From positions 153,518,706-153,582,705 of the forward strand of contig CM030358.1 in NCBI GenBank assembly GCA_017893485.1: a DNA stretch of 64,000 nt, given 5' to 3'. Below the pieces are notes generated by a model, which did not search any database, had not been told where the DNA came from, and saw only the letters and a program-made list of their open reading frames with translations. Position numbers and translations under genes: made by a program. Shown here piece by piece: positions 45,954 to 57,503 of this stretch. Each line of letters opens with the position of its first letter. Within the stretch, counting starts at the first letter, position 1. The DNA is from Hemerocallis citrina. Taxonomy: Eukaryota; Streptophyta; Magnoliopsida; Asparagales; Asphodelaceae.

Positions 45954-47836
45954 GAGCATGCACACTTATTTCCTATTTTGCCATATTTTTCATATTTTGA
46001 GAAAAAATGTGTTGCAGTCTTATTTTGCCATTTTTTGAGATATGGTGAACAATTGTTTTTCAAATTTGAGAAACAATTTGGCAATTGCCATAATATAAAA
46101 TTTTTAATTTTTTTTAAAGGAGTCCAACTAAACAACGTGTTTCGTCCAATAATTTTTTAATAAAAAAATCGATTTGACGGAACATAAGAATTTTATAAAA
46201 AAAGCATCGGACGGGATATGTTGTTCTGTCCGACACCAAAAAGCTTCTTGGATGTGACAACATGTCCCGTCCCACCTTAAGCCTAATTAAATCCCAATAA
46301 TCACTACTTTAATCATGGTTTAAATATGAAGTTAATGGACCTATAACTAATTTAATCACTAATTTAATAATTAGTGACCATTTAATCACTAACGACCATT
46401 TTAATTGATGTAAAAATTACGAAAAAAACCTCTCGGTCGTTACTAGCGCTGGTAACGGGTCGGGTCGGGTCGGGTACCTCAATACCCGGACCCGGACCCG
46501 GACCCGGTCAATGACGGGTCCAAATTCTGGACCCAAACTTAGACCCATGAAATTCGGGTCCGGGTCCGGGTCCGGATCCGGTTCTCGACAAAAATTGTTA
46601 CCCGTCCCCTTTCGGGTCCGGGTCCGGTTCGGATCTTGTTTCTTGTCACGGGTCCGGTTCGGTTCCGGGTATTTGTATGACAACCTGTCCGTTGCTTACA
46701 ACAAAATGGCGTCTTCGGTTAATAGGGAATGCGTAGCAATAAAACAAGTTAGATTGAGCAGAGTATGGAACCAAAGAGAGATTTGCACATGCAGTTTTGT
46801 AAGAAAATTTTGATCCGATAAGTATTGCAATTAAAAGAGAAATGAGTTTTCGATATCTGGTCATATATTACTAGCTTCTTATATACATAACCGAGCACCA
46901 GTACTAATAATGATTGGATCTAAAAAAAAGAAAATGATGACTTATGATACAAAATCTCTAAGCCAACATTTCCAGTAGTCTGTTCTTTTTTTTTTTCCTC
47001 GTTGAGACTGATGCTTCCAGTGGTTACTTCATCCACTTACAGCATACAAACCCTACATAGAACAAAAGACCAAGCGCTATGCTTTGCCCCGAACTGCTCA
47101 TGGATTTTTTATGTCTGGCGTGTAGATATAATCAGTGTGAGCTTCCATCCACTTCTCGTGTTGCACTGCATCTCCATGTTCGGTTCCTGTATTGCCCGAC
47201 TCCTGCTAATCACAAAAATTATGAATATAAATCAATTCCATACGAGCTTTAGTTTCTAAGATAATAACTCAGAAAGCAGTGTGGAGGTTCATGAGTGTCT
47301 AGATGGCTACCAGCCTGTCGATTAACATGTAATTGTATGCAAATACTTGTGAGGGTGTATGGGTGAGGATGAATTTGTATGCAAGTACTTTAATAGGGTG
47401 AGGGTGTATTTGTATTACGGGTAACGGGTCGGGTCCGGGTCGGGTCCGCTAATATTTTGTATTAATTCTTTAATGCGGGTCCGGGTCCGGGTCCGGGTCG
47501 GGTCTAATTTTAGTGGACCCAGACCCGACCCGAAATTTCAACGGGTATGTTTTTTGGACCCATACTCTACCCAAATTAGATCGGGTCGGTTCCGGTCCAA
47601 CGTCGGGTCCGGGTCGGGTCCGGGTTTCGGGTTATAATACCAGTGCTAGTCGTTACATCATGTTCCGTCTCACCTTAAAATAAAGATTTTTAAATTTTTT
47701 TAGAGATAAGACGGAACAACATGTTGCGTCCGATTATTTTTGTTTTACTGTTTCCCATATTTTAGCAAACAACGACTGCAACGAAACTGATATTTTGCCA
47801 AATTGCCAAATTTGGCAAAAACGAGTGTGGATGCTC
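45954..47836. mobile_element. Tourist-like MITE (678 bp own sequence) carrying a nested hAT element
   Basis: TIRs GAGCATGCACACT and, inverted at the right end, GAGCATCCACACT. TAA flanks both sides (45951-45953 and 47837-47839), fitting a PIF/Harbinger (Tourist) target duplication. The interior holds inverted-repeat-like arms (CGGAACA, TGTCCCGTC, AATTTGGCAA). The hAT element occupies 46444-47648. Confidence 0.65.
46444..47648. mobile_element. 1.2-kb non-autonomous hAT element with GGGTC-rich subterminal repeats
   Basis: A perfect 8-bp target duplication GTCGTTAC (46436-46443 and 47649-47656) flanks TIRs TAGCGCTGGTA and, inverted, TAGCACTGGTA (10 of 11). Both subterminal regions are packed with GGGTCGGGTC and GGACCCGGACCC repeats, in opposite sense at several points. 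No transposase is visible. The arginine-rich frames read through the GGGTC repeats are not genes. Confidence 0.85.
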
Positions 47837-47868
47837 TAAGGACTATTCTGGATTATATATGAGGCATC

Positions 47869-48497
47869 ATATGAAGCACGGATACGTGTATCCGGTATGA
47901 GGATACGCCAATTTTAAAAAAACTAGGATACGAGTACGTTAGGATACGCCAAATTAAAATTAAAAATAATTAATATTATAGATATATAAATAATAAACTA
48001 AAATATTTAATTCAATACAAACATGAAAAAAAATAAGAAACAAGGATATGGGAATTAAAATGAATACAAGCCAATGTCAAACAAAACATACTACTGGATC
48101 ATTCAAAGTTATCAACAATACCAATACACCAATATTTCATTGCTGAAATATTCAAATAAAAGTAGGCTAGAAGACCCTTCAATACTATATCCTACTATCT
48201 TATATCTATCATCTTAAAAAAATTTAACTCTCAAACGCTAAAGCGAATAAAGATGCAACAACTTGTTTAGTAATCGCAAGTGATCAATTAACCAAAATAA
48301 TTGCAAGAACTACATCCTACATCTATCATTTTTTTCGACGTCTTTTAATCAAGTGAAATAAAATAATATCTTTTAATCAAATAAAGTTAGGATATGAAAG
48401 GAGAAGACGAAGAGAATAGTTATCCCGACGTACCCGAGACCTAGAGTATCCGATTTTTTTTTTCTTTTTAAAATAATTACGTATCTGTGCTTCCTAG
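47869..48497. mobile_element. 629-bp non-autonomous TIR element
   Basis: GAGGCATC flanks both sides (47861-47868 and 48498-48505). The ends share GAAGCACGGATACGT against GAAGCACAGATACGT inverted, with subterminal GGATACG repeats. An 8-bp duplication suggests hAT; a 9-bp Mutator-type duplication cannot be excluded because the neighbouring bases differ. Confidence 0.7.
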
Positions 48498-48629
48498 GAG
48501 GCATCTGAAAGGACTGTTGTGCCACATAATGTCCACAGGAAGTAAATGTCCTTATGGTTGGGTACTCTTTTTTTTTGGTCAACTTTTGGAATTGTTTATT
48601 CGACCTTTTGTTTTTTCTTATGTTATTGT

Positions 48630-48836
48630 TTCTTTTTCAGTGAATGGTATACCAGATTTCGTGTATAATTTAGTTACAGGAAGCCAAAAAGTTCTCAGAG
48701 CTATATACATTAATCAAGTTGTTACCCTTACCAAATCACATCTGACAAACCAACAACTCGTTTTCAAGCCTAATATTAAACATGTAACTCAGGCATATTG
48801 CAAGGCTCTCAAAAGAGTAAAAACGTATCCCCATCA
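48630..48836 (+). pseudogene. Exon-like open stretch of an unrecognised gene
   Basis: About 67 codons are open from TTTTTCAG near 48640 to CATCAG/GTAATT at 48836, so AG and GT boundaries fit a plant exon. It includes NQQLVFKPNIKHVTQAYCKA and is not low complexity. The longer open frame back to 48487 crosses T-rich, intron-like sequence and is probably not translated. No family is recognised and no neighbouring exon is certain. Confidence 0.35.
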
Positions 48837-48879
48837 GGTAATTCAATTTTCTGTTTTCTCTCTCCCTCACATGCACACA

Positions 48880-48940
48880 CTACTACTACTACTAGTAACA
48901 TATATAGTTTCTAGCTGCTGCTGCTGCTGCTACTACTAGT
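48880..48940. repeat. (ACT)n and (CTG)n microsatellites
   Basis: Short trinucleotide runs ACTACTACTACT (48880-48892) and CTGCTGCTGCTGCTG (48917-48931) follow the exon-like stretch. Confidence 0.8.
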
Positions 48941-49169
48941 ACCTATATAATTTTTTTTTTAAAAATATATAAATGACAGAAATTGCAATATATGTCTTCT
49001 ATTTTTGAAAAATATAATTAGAGTAGATTACAGAAAGACATGCATAGGTAAACCAACTACTTGAATCCTCAAATATAAGCTCAAACTCTCACTCACAGGA
49101 GAGAGTGGAATAGAAGCCAAGTCCCAGTTTCTCTCAAATTTAATTATCTTATCGAGTCTCAGAAATTGT

Positions 49170-50530
49170 GTTATCCTTTTATGCTGATTTTCTTCCTTGT
49201 TAATTTTTGTAAGATTTGTACATAAAATGCATGTAGAAGTTAGAAGGTTAAAAATTTGGATTACTACCCTGCTTATTTAAGGAACACAAAGGTGTTTGTG
49301 AAAATGCTTTTGAGAAATTTTGCCTTGAATAGAAGTTTGTGAAATATGCTTATTTTATAAATTTTGATACTTTTTCTTTCCTTGCCTTATTAGTTCATTG
49401 TTATCAATTTTTTTACTCAATATACTTATTGAAATTGCCTTCTTTCAGGTGGTGTTATGGCAGGTATAGCGAAGGGTTATAGTCTTATAGATGACACAGG
49501 AGTTACCCATTCACCTGTAATGACTGTGATCCAACTATCACAATTTTGTAAGGTAAAAATCTTTGTTAATTCTTCATATAAAGTCTTTCTCTACAATCAC
49601 TTTTTTGTAATTATAATAAGGATTTGCTTGGAAATTTAAATAAATCAACCAAAACACTTTTTGTTGTGAAACAGTTACTCTTTATGCACCCATTTCTTAA
49701 AACAACCGGGTCAGATAAGTGGCACCATGATAGATCCATCTGTAGAGCATTACATTGAGGTAACACTTTAAGTTATCATTTCTAGTCTCTTTTTCCGCTA
49801 CATGTTTACTTGTTATTTATTCAAACTAGTATTAGACACGTGCATACGTGCACGTGGTAAAAACTGTAGGGATAATGAGTAAGTTAAAAAAGAAAATAAT
49901 TTCCAAACTGATCCACTTTTGAAATATATTTACCAATCTGATATACTTCCGAAAATATTTACCACAGTTAGGCCATAACCCAAAAGAAAATAATTTCCAA
50001 TCTGATCCACTGCCAAAAATATTTACCAAACAGGCCCACTACCGAAAATATTTACCAAAGTGGGTCATTTTGTCAACACGTGCGCTGCACGTGCTGTCTT
50101 CAAAATGACAGTCGCTGACACTAAGGCCCTTTCCCATTATAATAGTAGAGATGTGGTCAAAAGCAAAATTGAATGCACCGTCAAGCTATCTTCTTCAATC
50201 TTTCGACAAAGTGTATATTTTTATATTACCTTGGAGCGGCAGAGGTTTGTGATATTTATATGGTAAAAACATCAGATAACACTCCATTTGAAAATGGTAT
50301 TTGAAATTCTATAATTTCGCAAGAAGAGTTGACGAAGGCACAATTAGTGGCAACATCTAAATACATTCAATTTAAGTCTCATATCCAAGATCACAACATA
50401 TTGAGTAGTATATATTTAGCCTACCACATTAATATTGTGGTCACCTAAAAACATTATACTTCAACCATGAAATATTTGTTAATTTGTAGAGGAAAATGTA
50501 AATGCTACATGTGCTTTCAATATAAAGCTT
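49170..50530 (+). repeat. Segmental duplication, block B (contains a Helitron)
   Basis: Partner of 43190-44170. At 49447-49553 an exon-like piece (ATG 49457, MAGIAKGYSLIDDTGVTHSP) ends at a GTAAGG donor. The matching piece in block A is shorter and out of frame. A second piece at about 49708-49760 reads PGQISGTMIDPSVEHYIE against PGQMSDMTLDLSVQHYIQ in block A, so this short segment keeps codon-level similarity in both copies. The gene is not recognised. Confidence 0.65.
49826..50151 (-). mobile_element. 326-bp non-autonomous Helitron
   Basis: On the minus strand the element starts TCTCTACTATTATAATGGG, a classic plant Helitron 5' end, and finishes with a hairpin (ACGTGCACGTATGCACGT) followed by CTAATACTAG, the CTAG 3' end. 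It sits between A and T with no target duplication, as Helitrons do. The paralogous block A lacks it at the equivalent point (about 43853), giving an empty-site comparison. The interior has a short tandem repeat around AAAATATTTACCA. Confidence 0.8.
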
Positions 50531-52212
50531 TGATTGACGGTTGTCGAAGATGAAGTGGTTATGTTGGGCTTGGGTCAATTTCGGGTCAAACCTGGATGTC
50601 AAAACCCAAACCCGGAATCCATTGTCCGTTAGTTTGCAAACTGCAGAGAACCTGAAAGTGAATAAGAGAAATAAAAAAATTCTACTATACCCTAATTTTG
50701 TAAACTTTTTGTAAACTTATTATTATTTAGTTTATTTCTTGTGTAAAGACCTTGTTAAATTATAGGAAATTATGGTAAAATCCCGATTAATAGTAGAAGC
50801 TTATTGATAGTCTTAATTCTTTTAGAGACAGAATCAAGTCCTAAAGAATTCTGGTTTGTTTTGACTTTAATATAGTATTGTTATTATTATTGAAGTAATT
50901 GTTCAAGACTAATTGGAATAGAAGATTTAGAGTAGGATGACTTCTCCTCATTAGTATTTTTGATATTATATTATGTAATATGCTTATTGTACCATCTACT
51001 TGTCACAAATATAAAACATGCTATTTTAGTTTTATAAAATCGGAGCAAACTTGTTGAAATTTTTACATGACTACTATTGAAATTTGATTATGCAAATTGG
51101 GTTAATCATAAAAGTTAAATGCATGGTATTTTAATTGCCTCAAAAGATTTTGGATTTTGCATAATAAGCTTTCATATGTTATCTGGATTATGATTAAGCA
51201 GGAATTTATGTAACACGAACATAAGATATTATTGGTTTTTCTTAGCTTACTATTATGCAAATGAGAATAAATATGATTTGTTGAAATTACTGGAACAAGA
51301 AATGAATATTCTAAAATGGCAAATTAACCCTCATGAGTCCGACTATGTTATTGTTACTGTGAGCCTGCCAAGTGGTTATTGTGAGTGTACGGTTACTGGC
51401 CCTCGGGTAGTTATTGGCTTGCATGTTTTTATAACTGCCGTCGGGTATTTATTGACTTGCAAATATTTTACTAGCTTTCGGGCAAACCTATGACAAGGTT
51501 AATGCACTCATCCTCGGGAAACCTTTACTGTTAGTGTCCATGCTACTAGGTTATAATTTGTAGTCATAGAAAAGACAAGTCGAGGGATATTTTGGAACCG
51601 AACTATAATGATATTATGAATTGTTTATGTTCTGTTACTGTTTGAATTACGACCATATTTTATTACTTGAATAAGTATTTGCATTGTTAATACATTATTA
51701 TAAATGCATTTTATCGTTTTGAAATCATGTTATATTGCATATTTCTATAACAGCATAACATCTTCTAATAATTTTGTTGCTAACATATTTACATGAAATT
51801 CATGTATATAGTCATTGTACCTTCTAAGCTGCTATAAGATTATGAATTATTTTTATGCAACTTGTCTGATCCACTAGTGAGGCGTTGTCATACTCATTGG
51901 GTGTGTAGCTCATTTTGTTGTTTTTCACCATTTTTCAAATATAGATTCGAGTTATAGAGCATATTTTTGGAGTATCACGCTAAATGAGAATGCTATTATT
52001 GTATTCCTTTGAATTTGAAGATTGATCTATATTAGTTGAATAAATTGAAAGACTTTTGAGAAATATTGTATTATGCGACGTGACTGGTTTAGCTTATGAC
52101 ATTAGTGTTATGTACTAAGTTTGGATATGAAGCTTTAATTATTAGTTTATTTTAAATTTTATATTCTGTTCTGTAATACTGAAAGGCTTAGCATGGGTAT
52201 GAGATATAATCT
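50531..52212. other. Non-coding stretch, possible old LTR remnant
   Basis: No gene is seen. 51360-51540 has repeated CTCGGGTAGTTATTGGCTTGC-like phrases and 51890-51920 has CTCATTGGGTGTGTAGCTCATT, which resemble 3' parts of gypsy LTRs, but no edges are found. Confidence 0.3.
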
Positions 52213-52287
52213 TGTACACGTTGTTGTTGCTGTTGCGTTCCCAATTTAAGTTGCACAATTTTGGGGTGGGACACCGGGGATGATAAG

Positions 52288-52422
52288 GTTTTGGGAGTGG
52301 AAGAGTTGTAAGGTTTTTAGGACTCTGATGTGCCATGATGGAGTATGCATTGGGTGTGAGTGGCATCCTTTGGAGCAAAACAAGGTCACAACTTGCGGTT
52401 GGGATGGATTGATCAAATTCTG
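52288..52422 (+). pseudogene. PRP17/CDC40-like WD40 exon, copy 1
   Basis: PRP17/CDC40 is a WD40 protein of the spliceosome acting at the second splicing step. This 45-codon frame contains [26 protein letters not shown] and [12 protein letters not shown], which fits the last WD40 blade of that family. It ends at a GTAAGT donor, as if one short final exon followed. Upstream blades are absent and the frame shifts just before 52288, so this is a gene fragment. Assignment is from motif memory, not a search. Confidence 0.65.
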
Positions 52423-53318
52423 GTAAGTTTCATATTTTGATCTATATTATTCTGAATTAATTTGCATGTTATGAATATGATTGGAAAATATATGCAAGTA
52501 GCTCATAATTGCTTATCTTGTGATTATCACTTCGTAGAATTTCTTTTAGTCTATAAGTTCTTTGCTTAAATTAAAAAAAATTCTTCTCTAGAAGTTTTAT
52601 ATATGATCTTTTAAGCATTGCTGTAAAGAGCCCCCAAAATCTCTTTTTTAATGTCTTGGTTATGTGCTGCTTTGTCCTAGTTTAAGTGGCTATCAACGTT
52701 TTTCCAAGGGAAAAAAAGGGTGTAGAAGAATTGGGATCTAGCAGGTTTTTTAGAAATGTGCTGAGTTAGCGCAAATATTGTCGGTGCAGTCCATATTCAT
52801 TTTATTTTTCTTGTTCTTTTGATCGATCTGGCTCGACTCAAATACATCCCCAGGCTTCCATTCAATTCTTAATCCTACCAAACATTATTGCTCCCCTTTC
52901 TCATTCTTCCTCACATCTCCTGAAGCTCACCACTTAGCCTTTGTTTTTGTCTCTTCTATCCCCATTGATAGTCATCTATTCAACCTCTATTTGTCCTTTT
53001 TTTCTACTTACATCAACCTCTGCAGTCTTGGAAAAAAGTTAAAAATAAAAATAAAAATAAACATAATCCAAAATAATTAAACAAAATCTCTCTTCTTGAA
53101 CCCTGTCAGTCATTCACACTGGCATTTCCTTTTTTAGCAGCCGTTGATGACTATGAAGTAGTGGTACTTGGATTTGGGTGCATGACAAGTACTGGGTGCA
53201 GACATGGGTTCTCGCCCAACTAAATAAAAAAGGTACTTTTGATGTACACGTTGTTGTCGCTGTTGCGTTCCCAATTTAAGTTGTGCGGTTTTGGGGTGGG
53301 ACACAGGGAATGATAAGG

Positions 53319-53451
53319 TTTTGGGAGTGGAAGAGTTGTAAGGTTTTAGGACCCTGATGTGCCATGATGGAGTATGCATTGGGTGTGGGTGGCATCCTTT
53401 GGAGCAAAACAAGGTCGCAACTTGCGGTTGGGATGGATTGATCAAATTCTG
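53319..53451 (+). pseudogene. PRP17/CDC40-like WD40 exon, copy 2
   Basis: Second copy of the same exon. One T is missing in AGGTTTTAGG (about 53343), which shifts the frame and creates a stop, while [13 protein letters not shown] remains readable. The donor region TCTGGTAAGTTTCATATTTTG is itself duplicated in tandem (53448 and 53469). Confidence 0.65.
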
Positions 53452-54297
53452 GTAAGTTTCATATTTTGATTCTGGTAAGTTTCATATTTTGATCTATATT
53501 ATTCTGAATTAATTTACATGTTATCAATATGATTGGAAAATATATGCAAGTAGCTCATAATTGCTTATCTTGTGATTATCACTTCGTAGAATTTCTTTTA
53601 GTCTATAAGTTCTTTGCTTAAATTAAAAAAAATTCTTCTCTAGAAGTTTTAAGTTAGACGATATGATCTTTTAAGCATTGCTGTAAAGAGCCCCCAAAAT
53701 CTCTGTTTTAATGTCTTGGTTATGTGCTGCTTTGTCCTAGCTTAAGTGGCTATCAACGTTTTTCCAAGGGAAAAAAGGGTGTAGAAGAATTGGGATCTAG
53801 CAGGTTTTTTAGAAATGTGCGTTAGCGCAAATATTGTCGATGCAGTCCATATTCATTTTATTGATATTTTTTTCTTGTTCTTTTGATCGATCTGGCTCGA
53901 CTCGAATACATCCCCAGGTTTCTATTCAATTCTTAATCCTACCAAGCATTATTGCTCCCCTTTCTCATTCTTCCTCGCATCTCCTGAAGCTCTTAGCCTT
54001 TGCTTTTGTCTCTTCTATCCCCATTGATCGTCATCTATTCAACCTCTATTAGTCCTTTTTTTCTACTTACATCAACCTCTACAGTCTTGTAAAAAAAGTT
54101 AGAAATAAAAATAAAAATAATTCAAGATAATTAAAAAAATATCTCTTCTTGAACCCTGTCAGTCATTCACACTGGCATTTCGTCTATTTTAGCAGCTGTT
54201 GATGACTATGAAGTAGTGGTACTTGGATTTGGGTGCACCACAAGTACTGGGTGCATACATGGGTTCTCGCCCAACTAAATAAAAAAGGTACTTTTGA

Positions 54298-55335
54298 TGT
54301 AAAACTTAATCTTAGGTAGAGACTTTTCAAGAATTTGAACGGATTAATTTTACTAAGATATAATGTGGTTCAAATTAGAAATTAAAACATTTAATTTGTT
54401 CGATGGATTTTCAAGAATTGAATTAAGTTTAGCAATCCCAATTAAAAGTTAAATCCTAACAATTAACAATAATACTTAATCGTTTTTAGCATGTAAAATA
54501 TGCAATAAAGATTTGTACACTAATCGGTAAGTGAAACACACTCTCAATATTTGTGATTGACAGATAAATCAGATACTATAATAGAGATGATAAAGCAGTA
54601 TAACACAAATATTTGAAAAGAGGAAAGAGTTTACCAGGATTGCGGACAAGGGTAGGCGGCACCGAAAAACACAGCAAATAGCACCAACAGAAGAACGGTA
54701 GCAACAGCAAGGTCGCTGTCAATGGTGACAACTGGCGGCAGACGGGACTGGAGGTTGATGACAGAGGGGTGGTGACAGGCAGCAGGACTGGACGGCGTCG
54801 AGCAGCGGTGGTCGCTGGAGGTTGATCGGCAGCGTAGGGGTCTGGTCTCGGTTGCTGCAGTCGAAAAGGAAGAGGAGCAGTGGTGGGGTGGTAGCGACGG
54901 CAGGAAGGTGAGGGGTTGAGGCGCTCGGGGTGAAGCAGCGATCGGAATCGAGTAGCCGATGGTTGCTCAACGGGATGGGGGACAACGATGGGTTTAGCGG
55001 TGCACGATGGGGGGTGGGTTGCCGATGGGGGTGATCGGGATCAGATGAGAGAGAGATGGTTGTGAGAAATGGGAGAGATTAGGGTTTGGGTTTAATTGAT
55101 TTGGGGATTTTGGGGTATAGTTTTAGAGTTTATCACAAATTCTAAAATTGAATCTCAATTGTATCACACAAAAAGAGATATGAAGAGCAAACTCAACACA
55201 ATAATTTTTTAATTAAGAATGACATTACTTCTTATTTATCTCAAGGCCTATATATATGCTAAAAACAAATCTTGATTCAAATATTAAAATAATCTAAAAT
55301 TTCAGATATATTCTAATGTATAAAAAAAGATTACA
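54298..55335 (-). repeat. Chromovirus 3' LTR
   Basis: On the minus strand it runs from TGTAATCTTTTTTT (55335) to GATTAAGTTTTACA (54298), TG...CA ends, and starts right after the pol stop at 55341. A minus-strand TATA box lies at 55249-55257 and a pyrimidine-rich leader at 54720-55070. No second LTR is in the window, so edges rest on TG/CA ends and context. Confidence 0.65.
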
Positions 55336-55340
55336 TATGG

Positions 55341-55650
55341 CTATATTTGCCAAAAAACAAATATGGTACTGAAATAAAATCCTAAGCTAATGAAACAGCT
55401 GTCCTCGCCGATGCCTGCGAAACGCCCAAATCGTCTTGAACCAATGCCCTTATCATTCTCCCCGAGTGGAAGAGGGCTCGACCCAGTCGAATCAAAACCG
55501 GTCCTCCTGTCATAGTGCTCCAAAAGGTCTAGATCCAAGCGCTGAAGCTCTTCACGATCTATCCAATTATCCTCTGACTCCGGCTTGTTTTTCCATCTTA
55601 CCAAATACTTATGAATACCATCATCTAGTAGAGATTATCTGATTTTCAAA
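55341..55650 (-). pseudogene. Chromodomain at the end of chromovirus pol
   Basis: The motif MVRWKNKPESEDNWIDREEL near 55600 is the chromodomain core, which in this family guides integration to heterochromatin. A Ser/Gly-rich tail follows and the frame stops at 55341. The integrase C-terminal part lies just upstream. Confidence 0.85.
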
Positions 55651-55658
55651 AATATTAT

Positions 55659-57118
55659 TCAATTCTTCTGTCGGTGAGTAAGTAGTATCTGGTAGTGGGG
55701 GAATGAGGGAATCTCACCAGTAGACTGCAGGGTAGGCTCATTTATAAGAGAATTTCTAGGGTTAAATTCTGGACCTTCATAGGGTACTAGATCCTCAATA
55801 TTGAAAATCTTACTGATGCCAAAACCTTTAAGAAGGTCAACGACATAGGCATTATCGTTGATTTTATGAAGAATTTTAAATGGGCCTGTAGCACGTGCAT
55901 TCAACTTCTTAACGGATCCAACTGGAAACCGTTACGGACGAATCCGAACCATCACTTTGTCACCCACATAAAAGTTTTAAATTTTTCTTCTAATACCAGC
56001 TCTTAATTTGTAGTTAAAATTATTCTCATTAATTTTTTTGAAAATTTCTCTATGCAAGTCATGAATACGGGATGCAAATGCAGATGCAGACTCGAAGACT
56101 CGATGATGTTCTAACATGGGGACAAGATCTATGGGCTGCCTAGGAAGATAACCATGTACAACTTCGTGTGGACTCATGCCAATGGTTCTATTCTTAGATG
56201 TGTTATAAGCAAATTCAGCAACTGTTAATTTTAAGTCTTATGTTCCCAAGTTCTCTCCTACAAGAGTATGCAAGAGATTGCCAAGACTCCGATTGACAAC
56301 CTCAGTCTGTCCATCAGTTTGTGGGTGGAAGACTGAAGAGAACTTCAATTTCGTAACGATCGTGTGCCATAGGGTCTTCCAAAAAAATCTGTGAATTTCA
56401 CATCCTTACCAGACACAATGGTTTTGGGCAACCCATGTAGCTTCCCAATGTTATCAAAGAAGATCTGAGCTACACGAGATGCATCGAAAGTTTTCGAGCA
56501 GCAGAGGAAGTGGGCCATTTTAGAGAAACGGCCCACGACGATAATAATGAAATCGTGTTTCTTTTGTGTTTTCGATAAACCTAACACGAAATCCATACTC
56601 ACATCTTTCCAAGAGCGACTGGGAATAGGTAATGGAGTATACAAGCCTGCGTTCTGTTTTTGTTGCTTGGCGAGTTGACAAGTATGACATGTTAACAAGT
56701 CTCGCAACGTCTTTCTTTAGCTCCGGCCAGTAAAACCTATGTTCCAAATGGTCTTACTATGCCCAAAGTGTCCAGCAAGGCTGCTAGCGTGCAATTCCCA
56801 AACAAGATACTCTCGTAATGATGTACTAGGAATGCACACTTTGGAGCGATAGAAGAGATAATCATCTTTCAGGATATAATCATCTATCATTCGAGTGATG
56901 CCATCCTTCAAAGAAGTGTAGATCTCGTGAAAATTTGGGCAGGATGCATACTCATATTTTAATCTTTCAAAACCAATAATTTCGGTGCAGAGTGTAGATA
57001 AGATCATGTGATAACGACTGATCGCATCCGCGACCTTATTATCAATCCATTTAGTATGCCTAATGATTATTGAATACTCTTGTAGGAATTCTACCCATCT
57101 AGCATGTCTCGGATTCAA
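55659..57118 (-). pseudogene. Chromovirus integrase relic
   Basis: The zinc-binding region shows ELHASSLAGHFGHSKT (about 56790) and LTCHTCQLAKQQ (about 56690). The catalytic core has WKDVSMDFVLGL (first Asp, about 56600); the second motif reads VSGKDVKF where family members have VSDRD, so the catalytic Asp is altered. SPHEVVHGYLPRQPIDL follows at about 56170. The C-terminal GPY/F-type module GPFKILHKINDNAYVVDL is at about 55890. Frameshifts lie near 56340, 55930 and 56710. Confidence 0.88.
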
Positions 57119-57149
57119 CTTATGTTGAGAATTATAGAATCTTAAGACC

Positions 57150-57443
57150 TCATGGTGAGAAAATAACGAATTCTTGCGACAGGAGATAATGTCGCCAACA
57201 GCGAAGTGACTGAATTACTGCATATGACTCCTTGTCATAAGTGGTGTATTTTTGTTTTGCTTCGTTCAGCTTTTCGCTGAAATAAGCAACATGATGACTC
57301 TCTTGACCGATGACTCTACCTATACCAATACCAGAAGCATCGCACTTTACTTCGAAGACTTTAGTGAAATCAGGCAACCTTACGACAGATTTCTGAGTCA
57401 TTCTCTTATTGGTTTCTTCGAAGGCTTTCGTGGCTTCTTTCAA
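57150..57443 (-). pseudogene. Chromovirus RNase H relic
   Basis: FEVKCDASGIGIGRVIGQ (catalytic Asp), FSEKLNEAKQKYTTYDKE (Glu region) and SLRCWRHYL are in normal order in a 98-codon frame. A stop separates it from integrase. Confidence 0.88.
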
Positions 57444-57503
57444 CTAGACAAATTCACATTTCTTCAAATAGTCGGTTATCGAAGCCATGATCGTGCTAAA
57501 TCC

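Larger units (their letters stand above)
52213..54297 (+). repeat. 1.03-1.06-kb tandem duplication carrying a PRP17-like exon
   Basis: Copy 1 starts at TGTACACGTTGTTG (52213) and copy 2 at 53243. Both run through the WD40-like exon, intron-like sequence and CGCCCAACTAAATAAAAAAGG to TTTTGATGTA. The junction between copies shares TGTA, pointing to microhomology-mediated or unequal duplication. Copy 2 ends where the chromovirus LTR begins. Confidence 0.88.

Noticed and set aside
46417..46813. Arg/Gly or Asp/Pro repeat proteins
   Set aside because: They are translations of GGGTC/GGACCC subterminal repeats of a hAT element.
48487..48939. 150-codon intact host gene
   Set aside because: The N-terminal half crosses T-rich intron-like sequence and the C-terminal end reads microsatellites. 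Only about 67 codons in the middle look exon-like.
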